Assembly (NCBI GenBank): GCA_946894095.1
Contig: OX335641.1
Location: 10,186,501-10,250,500, forward strand
Reading direction: 5' to 3'
DNA length: 64,000 bases
Origin: Incurvaria masculella
Taxonomy: Eukaryota; Arthropoda; Insecta; Lepidoptera; Incurvariidae
In this document: positions 33,883-46,300 of the stretch, piece after piece
Position numbering within the stretch: the stretch's first letter is position 1
Layout of the letters: each line of letters starts with the position of its first letter
The notes under the pieces: model-generated
The model's database searches: none
The model's input: only the letters and a program-made list of their open reading frames with translations
Told to the model about the DNA's origin: nothing
Program-made: the position numbers and the translations under genes

Positions 33883-34385
33883 ATCCTTATTAGTGCAAAA
33901 GGATCTGGGCTGTGATATAGATGATTGTGGCTAGGAGGCTTTCCTTTCCTCTATGAAACGTTGTGTTACAGCTTGACCGCGTTTTTCACTTTTATTCGTT
34001 TTATTATTTTTATACTATATCGCCTTTCATTTATTTAATTCGTCTTTGGGTTTGGTAAAGATATTGATTGTTTTAAATAAAATACTCAGTTAGATTTAAA
34101 TGGTTAGACGATTGTGCTAAAAGATTCGAGTGTCGAATTTTTAACAACGCGCTAAACCTCTAACACAACGCGATAACATTCAAACTTCAAAACGTTCGAA
34201 TTGTCAACGGATTTCTTGACGTCGTTTTGAATTGGTTCACGCGTCCTAGTAAATTTACCCAAACTCGATTTTTAAACGATTTTGTACCCTCTGGACTTTT
34301 GGACGACGAAACGAAAGTAACAACGGAGTGGTAGGAGTGGTGGTGCCCAGTTTCTTGGACTGATATAAACCATTTGACCCTCACA
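33883..34385 (+). promoter_or_regulatory. Putative promoter and 5' UTR of the kinesin-5 gene
   Basis: 500 bases between the last MITE and the ATG at 34386. There is no obvious TATA box at a fixed distance. TTCGAA occurs at 34195-34200 and TTTGAA at about 34227; TTYGAA-type sites resemble the CHR element of cell-cycle promoters, but such hexamers are common by chance. The ATG context TCACAATGG is a good animal start. The transcription start cannot be located. Confidence 0.35.
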
Positions 34386-37300
34386 ATGGAGAAGAACCGT
34401 AAGGAGAAAAATCAGAACATACAAGTGTTCGTGCGGCTACGGTGAGCGCCTTATTTCTCGGCATTTAATGCAATTTTATGGTTTACTCTGCAAGGCTTCA
34501 GAACATTTTCTGTCCGAATTTAGAATGTTATTCTCACCTCTTCGACAAGCCATTTTACCAAAGAATACGCCCCTATAAATTCTAATAAGAGATTTGAGGG
34601 GGTTGAGGAGGGATACTCCTTTGGAAAATGTATTTGTGCCTTTTCTAGCATCTAGATCCGGGATAGTAAAGTGGCTATTTAGGGACATTTTTATGACGAA
34701 ATGCAATATTTTACTGAGATAGTAGCATACATTATCTGTTTGCTGCATGCTAACCGCTTGATTACCTATGGCTTGATTGCATGCCAAGAAAACTAAACTT
34801 TTGTTTGGTTTCAAATCTGGCATAAAATCTTACCAATACACGGAATGTCTGCAGATAAACAATTTTATTTTGTATGTTTGTAAAGTTGCGGCTTTTCACG
34901 CGGCGGGAGGAGACATTCTCTGACGTTTTGATCTGATCTTTTTCTTCTCGGCTTTCAATGTCAAAAAACCTCAGACATTTCTTCTTTAAGGTGAATTTTG
35001 CAGAAGTTAGAGCAAAGTACTTGAGATGTCAGCAGCTAACATTTCTTCTTAACTCCATGCCAACCAAGAAACAACATCCTTATTCTTTTCAAAAGTGCCG
35101 TGGCCACTTCAATCATGCAATCTTTACTATCTCAGGTTGATTTCGAGTGTCACTCATATCACTGCTTCTTGGGATCTTACTGGATCGTTCATGCAGCGAA
35201 CTGTGTAATTTTTTTGTGAGATGTGAGTGTTTACAACCTCACTACCATGAGATAAAGTTTTTGTGGAATTAGGGTAAAATAATATTGTTCAGTCCACTCA
35301 GCCATAGACCTCCTATTACCACAGCAACGCGCACCGCACGCGGCTCGAACCAGCATTTTTAAATGTATGGAGAAATTGAAAATTGTGCGTAGTGGGCGTT
35401 TAGCAAAATAAAAAATTGGCACGTCCAAATTAAAATTTTGTAACTACTGCATCGTCGCCGTAAATATGTTGACGTTTCCGTTTACGCCGACTGCGTTTTC
35501 ATGCAAATTGGTAGTCCGAGTTAGATTTTGTCAGGTTGAAGAAATAAAACCACAGAATAAGTAGTAAAAGTTTGTATGGGTTTGAAGTTTTTACATAACT
35601 TCGAAGTTCCCTAAACGCCAAGCCCTCTGACTAAGCCCTCTGAACTCGATTGATAAACAGGGATCACCCAAAGTGGTGTGTTGACTCAATCAGCTATTCT
35701 AACCCCTTAAAATATATATGTTTCTTTATATTGGGAGGACATCTTTAAGTGAAAACATATTCACCCATTTGCCATCATCAAGATTATTTTTCCTATAGTT
35801 AGGTTTTGAACACGTACAAAAAACCACTTTCAGTTAGAAGTTTAATGTAAATAAAATACTTTACTCTCTTGGTACTCTTTCTTTCCTTTGGTTTCACTCT
35901 AGTTTTGTGTTCTCATTACATTTTCTTTGCTATCGAGCTATATTATATATTTTCTATCGAGTCCACATGCATTATGGTTCTGGGAATGTATTTAATTATT
36001 GTTTAAATCCATTTTTTATTTATTTTTGTACATGACTAACCAAGTGTTTAACCAAATAAATAAAAATAAAATAGTATTCTCACGGAATGCGTGGCAGAAG
36101 TGGGGCCTGTGAAGCAGTGTGGTTCGGTGAAGGGTTTGGGTGCAGCAAGGTGTGTTCATGTTACTATTCATACCCTGTCTGAACCCTTTCCCTCCAACGC
36201 TACCAGATCTCATCAATGGCACTTCAAGTGGATTATATCAAGTACCATTAAATGATATACCGTCAATGCGTGCTGAATAATGATTGGGCTTATCAGGCTA
36301 TGTTTATAGCCTGCAGCGCTACCAATTTGCATCGACAAGACTTCTAGTGGAAGTTCACTGTTTGTCATCATGAGTTGCATAGCAGTTCGCTAAACCAATG
36401 CGAGCACGATTTTTGCTCGCTGGGTGGGTGGTGGAGGTGTGCAACATACAGAATAACATCTCTGAGAAATTCACGTTTGTTCAACAAGAGTTGTGTTGCA
36501 GGCCGCTGAATCAGCGCGAGCACGACATCCGCTCGCTGGGCGTGGTAGAAGTGTACAGCAGCCGGGAGGTGCTCGTGCGCAACATACAGAACAACATCTC
36601 AAAGAAATTTACATTTGACCGCGCGTTTGGACCTAACTCTAAACAGGTCAGTCTCACAGGTTCTTCATATTGCCTTTTACTTTCGAACTAACGTAGTAAA
36701 CATACAAAATGTTGTCTATTCATGTTTAATATATGGAATATTGTTACAACATGGGGTATTTCAAAAGGGAGTGTAAAAGGTTTCTATTGCCATCTATCGA
36801 TGAATTTGTTTTCCACCTTGTGCTGTTCCAAATGCTCATGGGCAGTCAAGGTGTAATTTTTCATATGTTCTATAAAAAAATTCAAATATAGATCTGAAAC
36901 TCACAGAACCGACAATCGCACAAAACATTGCAATGATCGATCTCGGTACAGGTGGACGTGCACCAGACAGTGGTGAGCCCACTGATCGAGGAAGTCCTGG
37001 CCGGCTACAACTGCACAGTGTTCGCGTACGGACAGACAGGCACCGGCAAGACGCACACCATGGTGGGTGAGAGCAGTGACCACAAGGGCAGCCGACAAAA
37101 TGTGAGTATTAACACAAAAGTGTATGTGATAGCTTAGCTGTAGATTTTACATTTATTCATGTGCATTAGCAATTAAAAGTCGATACGTTTACATCGTTAC
37201 TTGAGTGCACTTTTAGGTTATGAAAGTGTATTTTTATTCATATATCGAAAATGATTATTGTCTAATTAGTCTTTGAAATTACTTCCTGTGATTTTTTCAT

Positions 37301-40300
37301 GGTCAGCTGTCATCATATTATCTCAACACATCTCGTTCCTAAAGGCTGTGGGTGCCATGCCAGAACATTTCCTTCTTGAGCAATTTAAAAAAGCATGGAC
37401 AATTAATTTATCATTGCCACTTTGACCATCTTTTACGATCAATGCGATGATACCAACCCAGTATTAACCCTACCGCACATGTAACCAGAGGCCGCATTCT
37501 GTACACTAAAATGATGTGTTTTGAGTGTTCAGAATGCAACTTCAGTATTCCAAACCATGGACAGCTCTCATTCGTGACGAAATGCGCTTATCCAACTGAG
37601 AAAGAGAAAGTGAATGAACTACGAGCGCTATCGAGAAGGCGGCGTCGCCTGTCCAAAATATTGTATGCGTTTGATAGTTAGTATCGAGAGTTCTTTAGAT
37701 ACCATTGTCTCTGGTGTAAACGGGAATTTGAAAAGGACTTCTTTTAGTTATTTCTTTTCTTATTTGCTCATGTGTGCAGGACCCGATGGCTGGCATAATC
37801 CCACGCTCGCTTGGCCAGCTGTTCGATGAGTTGCGCCTTAGCAACTCAGAGTTCACGGTTCGAGTCTCATATCTCGAGCTCTACAACGAGGAACTGTTTG
37901 ACCTGCTCGCTCCGCTCGGCTCTGGTGATACCAAGCTCAAGTATGAATAGCTTTTTATTCCTATTACTAGATGTAATTCACATATTAATGAAACATAAGG
38001 TTTGTTATGGCAGTCAACATTTTGAATAACATGCATTATTTTGTGGTTTTTAGTGATTGCCTATGAAATGGGAGAAAACGTAGATGAAACAAATGCACTT
38101 GTGACCCCCAACTATGAGATCACAACATCTTAGTCATGTCATGCATCTTTTGCGGAAAAGGCTTTTACATTTTTGTTATAGGAATGGCCTACTTGCAATG
38201 TTTGGTGGCTCATTGTATCAGTTTTCTGTGCTCATGCAGTACTTATCCTTCAGGATTAATATGTTGCCATCGTTAGGGAAATTGTGTTACGGGCGTGATA
38301 AGAGCTGATTGCGTTTAGTTTGATAAGGACGAAGAACATTTAATTACATTTAAAATAATGATGACGAATTTTGATAATCCAAAGAGTATATATGTAGATT
38401 GATGGTCTAGCTATAATTTAAAAATAAAAGTCTCTGGTGCGTTGTGTTCTCAAATTAGTCAACTATTAATAAATCGTCATAAAAAAAGTTTGAACACAGA
38501 ATATGAGTATCCAATATTCAAATATAGGATCATCAATGCATCTTTCACCTTTATTAAATTTCAAAATCATCACTAGTTATTTAAAAAAATAAAATGGTTT
38601 CACTTACGCTGAAAAGAGCGATTCACTGGAATAGTATGGAACTGTTTATATTACTGAGGATCTGTTGTCGTTGCAGGATGTACGAGTCTTCGAAGGGCTC
38701 ATCGGAGGTGAAGGGTCTGGAAGAGCTGCTGGTGCGGAGCAAGGACGAGGTGTACCAGATCCTCGCGCAGGGGCAGGAGCGGCGTCGCATCGCCTCCACG
38801 CTCATGAACGCACAGTCCAGGTGGGTGGCACTCGAAACTTTCTCCAGACTCAGGGTAGTTCGGAGACGTCATGGGATAGTTGCCAACTAATCTTCACACA
38901 ATTCATTTGTGTTTATTAAAAAAAACAAATAAATTATATAAAACGGACAACAGTAGTACAATTGCACATTAAACTATTTAAACAATAAAAGAAATAAAAA
39001 AAAAATACAAATGTTGCAGAAATAAACAGAAAAAAAGTAAAAAAGATAAGAATGATATGTGCAATCTTAAAATTACAACATATTGTTGATATGTGAATGG
39101 GTTAGGAGGCTCAGCCAACAATCGCCTGAACATGGCCCTTTATTTTTTACATTTTCATATTTTATCATATTTTTTGTTACTGCATTTTTAAACTGTCAAA
39201 TATGTTTTAGTAAGATTTGATTGATGTAAAAACAAAAAACCGACTTGGAGGTAACAAGTGTTGTTGATGCATATCACTTAGGAAAATTATTAGAACAAAC
39301 AAATGTATTTATAAAAATTCAAATTCAAAAGTATGATAATAAATGTATTGATGTTACCTTTGACAGCCGCTCACACACGGTGTTCACGATCGTGGTACGA
39401 ATGAACATGAAGGAGCCGACGGCGGACGGCGAGGAGCTGGTGAAGACGGGCAAGCTCAACCTGGTGGACCTCGCCGGCTCCGAGAACATCTCCAAGGCGG
39501 GCTCCGACAACCCGGGCAAGGGAGACCGCAAGCGCGAGTGCGTCGTCATCAACCAGTCGCTGCTGACGCTCGGCCGCGTCATCACCGCGCTCGTCGAACG
39601 TCACCCACACATACCTTACCGGTTTGTCATTTATTTTCCTAGTAAAGTGCTTGGTCATTCGGTAAGCCAAAAACATTGAGTGAAACAGTGTCTACCTCTC
39701 CATGGCACTCAATGTTATGTTTGTTTTTGTTTTTGCAAAATAATAACAATATTTCACTATGAAATCGAACATCTGCCAATAGTCTGTCTGCACGCTTACA
39801 ACTGAAGAATTGCTTACCCGATTTTGATCAGTTTATGCCTACATACATCCTGATGCTCCCCATCAATTATATGCCCCTAACCATCACGTTACTTTACCTA
39901 ATACTGACCAGTAGGATTTAATTTGACTCAGAACTTCCGACTGTTTTTTGTCTGCAGACATAGCCGTCAGCATTTTTTTATTGTTCCTCAACAATTAAAA
40001 AATGCTAAATGGATTAATCAAATCCACTTGACAGGGAATCGAAGCTGACGCGTCTGCTGCAAGAGTCGCTGGGCGGTCGCACCAAGACGTCCATCATCGC
40101 GACCATCTCGCCGGGCCACAAGGACCTGGAGGAGACACTGAGCACGCTCGAGTACGCGCACCGCGCGCGCAACATCCAGAACAAGCCGGAGATCAACCAG
40201 CGTGTGCTCAAGACGCAGATGATGTGCGAGATGGTCGAGGACCTGGACCGGCTCAAGCGCGACCTGTATGCGACGCGCGAGCAAAAAGGTTAAAGGCCAA

Positions 40301-43300
40301 CTTGGATGAAAATAACATTATTTATAATGTTTGTATATAATCTATTGTATTTAAATAAAAATTATTAATATATATAAATAATATAAGTTTTTCGTTTTGA
40401 CGAAGTTTTTGGTTTACTTATGAGTTCATATAAAAAAAATAACCTAAAACTGCATTGAACCTTTAGGAGATCACACTAGGCTGATGGTTGGACCCTTTTG
40501 ACAGTCACTCGTTTCTGCCAGTGTAAAAGCACAGCAGTGTACAATCGTGAGCTCTGTATCATGAACATGTGACAAGACTTGTTAAACAACATTTAAATTA
40601 AAGCATTGTATTAAGATTATGAAACCATCGACTTTAGGAGCTTTTTGCTATTGCGTTTTGGTCGCAACACTTGTTTTAGTTTTAGAAGGTTTCAAGTCTG
40701 CTTTCAAACCGGTTTACTGATTTTGCACCTTCACTCCTAGGTAGCTGATGCAAAGATCTCTGTAGTGATAAAATGCCTATACCTGTATCGCTGTTGGAAA
40801 TCCTTTGTGAAAAAAAGCCCTTGTTCCAGCTTTGATTTTTAATTTAACATTAATATTGAAACCGAAATTGCTCCCTTGCAGGTATCTACTACTCGGAGGA
40901 GTCGCACGCGGAGGTGCAGCTGCAGCTGGCCAACCAGAAGAAGGAGATCCAGGAGCAGATCCTGCAGATCAAGGCGATGAAGGAGGAGGCGGAGCGGCTG
41001 GAGGGCGGGCTGCGCGAGCGGGTGGAGGCGCTGCACGCGGCCGAGGCGCGCCTCGAGACCATGGAGTGCTCCTACCGACGGATGCAGGACGAGCTGCGCG
41101 AAGCTGAGAGTGTACGTTGCTTTCGGGCTCATTGAATTGCATCTGCTACTGCTACTGCCTTAAAATACCATCACAAACATACGGCCTGGACACTTATTAC
41201 GGATACTTTTATTCTATTATGTCTTACGACATCAAATTCTGGGAAACATCGAGAGAGGCCATTAGAGTGTTCAGACTACAGAAAAGAGCAATGAGGATAA
41301 TGACTCGCTCAGGTTGGGACACACACTGTGAGACATTATTAAAAAAATTAGGACTACTGCCAATGTTTGATGTCTATATAATGAGAGTAGTCATGTATGT
41401 AAAAAACGAATCCTACAGAGTTTAACACTTTCAACCATAATTATAACACAAGAAACAAGGAGGACATTCAACAATGGAATCACACACACATCAAACAGAA
41501 AAGAATAATGCTAGCGTAATATTAATTTGTATAAATAAATTTAATAAATTACCCTTCTCTATCACCTATCACTTCTTCACCAGAGGTAATAGAAACTGGC
41601 AGACAACAAATATTTTGGAATAATCCGAGTGGATTAATGGATAAAAAAAAGTAAACTGAAACAAAAGTAAAATGTTGCAACCCTGTATATAAGGGCAAAA
41701 AGGGATAATGAATATATAAAGGATTGTTATTTTGGCCCGGCAGAACCTGTCAAAGGTGTCGGAGCAGTGCGAGGAGCAGCGCCACCTGGTGAGCGCGCAC
41801 GGCGAGACCGAGGCGCGGTTGGGGCGCGAGGCGCGCGAGGTACGCGACGCGGCCGACCTCGCCAGCGCTCACGCCGGCTGCCTGCACAGCACCATCGCTA
41901 AGCGCAGGTCCGTACTCACTACGTCCTGGCTAATCGACTCCCCGTCAGCTGTCGGACCACCGGTAGAATCAGTGTCACCTAGAGGGCGCGCACAGTGAGG
42001 CTGAGGCGCGGCTCACCTCGCCAGCATGCACACCAGCTGCCTGCACAGTATCGTCGCTATTCCATGATTCAAATATTCTTGTCAAACTCAGCTCTGACGA
42101 GTATAGGTATACATATAGTATAGGCGTATAGGTGTCTTTCCTCAAACCTACTACTTGAGAGTCTTCAAACGTAATTTGAACAAGTTCGATAGGTCTGCAA
42201 AAGTCCACAAATCTACTGGTATGATGTATCGCTGAGTGGTTTTGCGAGGTGAGGTGGATTTGGCTTTTCTGAGACCCTTTGGTCTCTCAACACAAATACC
42301 AATACCGGTTTTTTATAAAAAAAAATATATGAATATGGCTACATTGGGTTGCAGAAAACTCGAGCAGGACAACCTGGCGGCAACGCAGTCGTACGGCGCG
42401 GCGGCGGGTGGGCAGCGCGCGCGCATTCGCCAGCATCTCGACACCGCCACCGAGCGGCTCAGCGGGGACCTGCGCGCTGTCTCGAATGCGCTCGGTACCC
42501 AGCTAAATTCAAAATTTGAATTGGATGCACCGTCATGTCTTAGAAAAATTTAAAATGCTTCCTGAAATTTCAAATTTGTGATACTGTATAGTAACGATCA
42601 AACAGCTTCCAGCTGGCAGCGATTTCACAGTGAATCATTTTTATTTGTGTGCTAGATCTGGCTAAAACAAACATTAATCTCAAACTTACAAAATTGCTCG
42701 CACACCTTTATGGCATTACAGACCCGTGCGACCACCATGGAAGTGTCTTTCATCTTTATCAGACTGTACATGACATTTTAAAAATGTTTAGATTCCTCAG
42801 TCAAATTATGCATGCGAAATATCTGAGGGCACAGGAGTACCCCCGCTAAGTTGAGCAATAGCACAGCCGTACCATCATTTTCTCGAATCACCATTGATCC
42901 CCCTGTAACTGCCTCGTGGATAAGGCTTGAAGCTTGAATTTGAGCAAGGTTTTACTGAAGCAGAATTAAGCAGTTATCGTCTGTTAAGAGTGTTATATGC
43001 TTTGTTTGAAGTATTCTCTTAGCTGCTTTTTGTAAAGTTTGAAATTACAAATATTAAATTATTATCTTCACATCATACAAGTTCCAAATAAAAAAAAGGA
43101 TTACTTCATGTTAGTAAAGTAAAGCTGCAGCAAAGATGAAAAAATACTTTTAACTATATATTTTTTTAATTTTAATCAACAATATTTACGTAGTTCAGTT
43201 AGATAATGACACCATCATTGACTTCCTATTTTTCCAGAAACTCATGCAGTTGAGTGCTTGAATCGACAACAAGAGAGCAAAAAGCAGATGGACTGTCTCA

Positions 43301-46300
43301 TGGAGCAGATGGGTGCTGCTATCGTTGAGGTGTGCTTTATTCACTCTTTTAATGTTGCCTATTAAAGCCAACATAAATTTAATTCACTGATATCTGTAAA
43401 ACATTTTTGTAAGATATAATTTTAAAGAACTTTCAAAAATTAACTTGTAATTTATAATCATTGTCTCGACATTCTAACTCTGTTCGGGTTAGTAACCAGT
43501 ATTTGCTGCGTACTCTATTATTTGAACTATTAGCAAACATCACAAGCACCCCATCTGCAATACTACAATTAACCTTTACCCCTAATTATTGCACCAAAAT
43601 GTTTACATAAAGCAAGTAAAAAGGGAACCACCAGTTTTAAGCGAAATTCGAATCAGAGCCAGCTTCAACGACCCAAAACAATCACCCATCCAGAACCCAA
43701 CCACACCCAGAGTGGGCAGTCTGAGTTCTCACCGAAATTGGCGTTTACGGCAAACCGATCGACTGGCGTTTTCTCTAAACTCCATACAAGTTTTTACTAG
43801 ATATTCTGTGGTTTTACTTCTTCAAGCTGTCAAAGTCAAACGCGGACTTCCGATTTGTATGAAAACGCGGAGTGGACGTAAACGGCAACGTCGACGTATT
43901 TACGGCAACGTTGAGTAAGCTGTCAAATCAAGCTCGGACTCGCAAATGTTAGTTCGCTTAACGCCCGCTGCGCGCGCTCATCAATTTCTCCATACATTTG
44001 AAAACGCCAGTCGATCGGTTTGCCGTAACGCCAATTTAGGTGACAACTTAGACTACCGGCTCAGGGGATTATTGAACACTGAGGTGTTGCTAATATGTAT
44101 ATGTATGTATGTGCGAAGATCTAGGAGAGGGTCTACTGAAACTCTTTATTTTTTATCTTTACACATTGTTTTACACACAAGCAAATCAGAACCCAAACTA
44201 TGATTGTTGCTTTCTGCTCCTCAATTAACATTTTCCTTTTATTGTCAACTAGCAGTCATTATTATTTTTTACTCGGGCAACCACTGCAACAGGTGTGCTA
44301 TGTCTAGCACAATTCTAGATTCGCTGTTTTCTTACTCTTTAGATTTGTCAGTCCATACCATACGCCATGTTAGCCATCCATGTAGAAAACAAAAAACTGT
44401 CGCTTTCAGGTGTCTTCATCATTGACGTCGGCGCAAAGTGAGCTGTCAACGAAGACGCGCGAGCACCGGGATACGCTGCAGAGCGAGTTGCGTGCGCACG
44501 GCGCCGACGCGGCGGTGCGTCTGCAGGGAGCCGCACGCACGCTCGCCGCGTGTCTCGAGCGTGCCACTCAGGCTCAGCGGGAGGCCGTCGACAGTATACG
44601 GAGTACGGCCGAGCAATGGGTATGTGTATATTCATTTTAACACCCATACCAGGGACCTCATTGTTATTGCACAGCTACATTGCACTATATACATACACAC
44701 TCGATACATTATGGATCCATATTATTTTTATGATAAATACTACGTGTAGTATAAAATTACTAACAAATTAATATTGAATTGATACAATTTCGTATCAAAA
44801 ATGACGAGGGCTCTGTACACCTGAACTGTAGTATAAGCATTATTAAGCAGGTTGCTCTCAAACCATTGTACTCTTAATTTTCTGTAGGTGGTAGCATTTA
44901 AAGGGTTAATATTAAATATTTTTTTGGCTGCAAGAATAAGAATATGTATTTTGACTCTTTGTTTAGAGGTCACTGTAGTTGTTTATGACAGAAATAATAG
45001 TATTAAAACTAAAACGTACGAAGTTTTCACTACTTTTTCATGTTGCTACTCGAGTAGTGCCTCGCTTTAAGGTCTTTGCTTGCGGCGACGCTAGGTTCGG
45101 GTCTCCTCTTTCCCTAAAATATGGTTGACGGAGGCGATGGCTGAGCCCAGCGTGATGCTCGTGAACGGGAGCTGTTTGTGGGGACTGGCTTGCTCTAATT
45201 GGCAACATGTTAGATGGCGGGCATAGTCTTTACAAATCAACTGCTATTTGTCATGAACTGTTGCATATGATATTAATTGTTTGTACTTAATACTTTTGTA
45301 AACTTAGACTACGTGGACGTTGAAAAAAAAACCAGCGGAGTTTCTTGCCAGTTCTTCGCTGGGATTGCCGAACTGGCTAAAATATGACAAATATGATAAA
45401 ATATGACAAATCCGTGTGCAGTGTACTGTCTATGGATGATGAATAAACAATGAACAATATCGAAAACACAGACAATTTTGATTGCTGCTTTGACCATTGT
45501 TCATTCAATGCGATGGTACAAACCTTGGCGGGCTTAACCCTACCACCTAGAAAGTAAAGAAGGGGTTAACAGTTTAACGTGGAATCCGAATCACAAACCA
45601 CCAAACACTTAACTAAAAGAGCCAATTAATTCTTATGACAATACGGGAAGAAATGCAGTGGGCCCAATTGTATTATTTTTACGTGCCGTTACGTGCCCAA
45701 ACAGCACATTGTTGTACTCGTATCTCATCGTTTCACTTTGAGTCTGAGAAGTGCCTTTAAAATGTACGAAACGTTGGCACGAGTTTTATTCTTGCACGTA
45801 TCATGTCGAGCAGAGTGAGTCGGCGCGCTCGCGGCTGCTGGAGCTGCAGCGCGCGCATGCGGGCTGGTACGAGCGCTGGAGCGAACTGGAGCGGGCGGCC
45901 GAGGAACGCGCGTGCGCGGACGCGACGCGCCGCCGCGACGCCTCGCGCGCGATGCTTCAGGCCCTGATCGACCAGCAGAAGGTGAGACTCGCGCTGCCGG
46001 CTGATTGAGCGGTGCGTGTGATGGCTCGACAACCGAAGACCCGGCTCGATTACTAGCGACGGAAAGGTTGTTCGGCGATCTCCAGTTAGAGAAAGCACTG
46101 TGAGCTTAAGAAACGGGCGTAACATCTGGATGGGGTAACATTCTACTATTGAAGCTGACCATAATTCCAGGTAAAACTGTAGGTCCCCTAAATAAATATA
46201 CTTTTTTGTATTATTTGTGTATTGATAATCTTAAATATAAATAACTGTTAGGATATGGCATTGATTACGAGAAAAAGGGACTGTAGTAGAATTCTAAACT

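Larger units (their letters stand above)
34386..40288 (+). other. Klp61F: Kinesin-5 motor domain (exons 1-7)
   Basis: Residues 1 to about 370 form the ATPase and microtubule-binding head. Key pieces are spread over exons: FVRLRP at the exon 1/2 junction, [14 protein letters not shown] in exon 3, [14 protein letters not shown] in exon 4, LMNAQSSRSH across the exon 5/6 junction, [11 protein letters not shown] and [14 protein letters not shown] in exon 6, [16 protein letters not shown] across the exon 6/7 junction and [17 protein letters not shown] in exon 7. The last is the kinesin-5 neck-linker start. No catalytic residue is missing. The loop after the P-loop ([11 protein letters not shown]), which in Eg5 binds monastrol-type inhibitors, looks short. 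The stretch after switch II ([16 protein letters not shown]) is slightly longer than I recall in Drosophila. Confidence 0.93.

Noticed and set aside
36398..36691. Continuous frame through the ghost exon and real exon 2 of kinesin
   Set aside because: It would retain intron sequence and lacks the motor's start; exon 1 joins exon 2 at 36502 in perfect phase.
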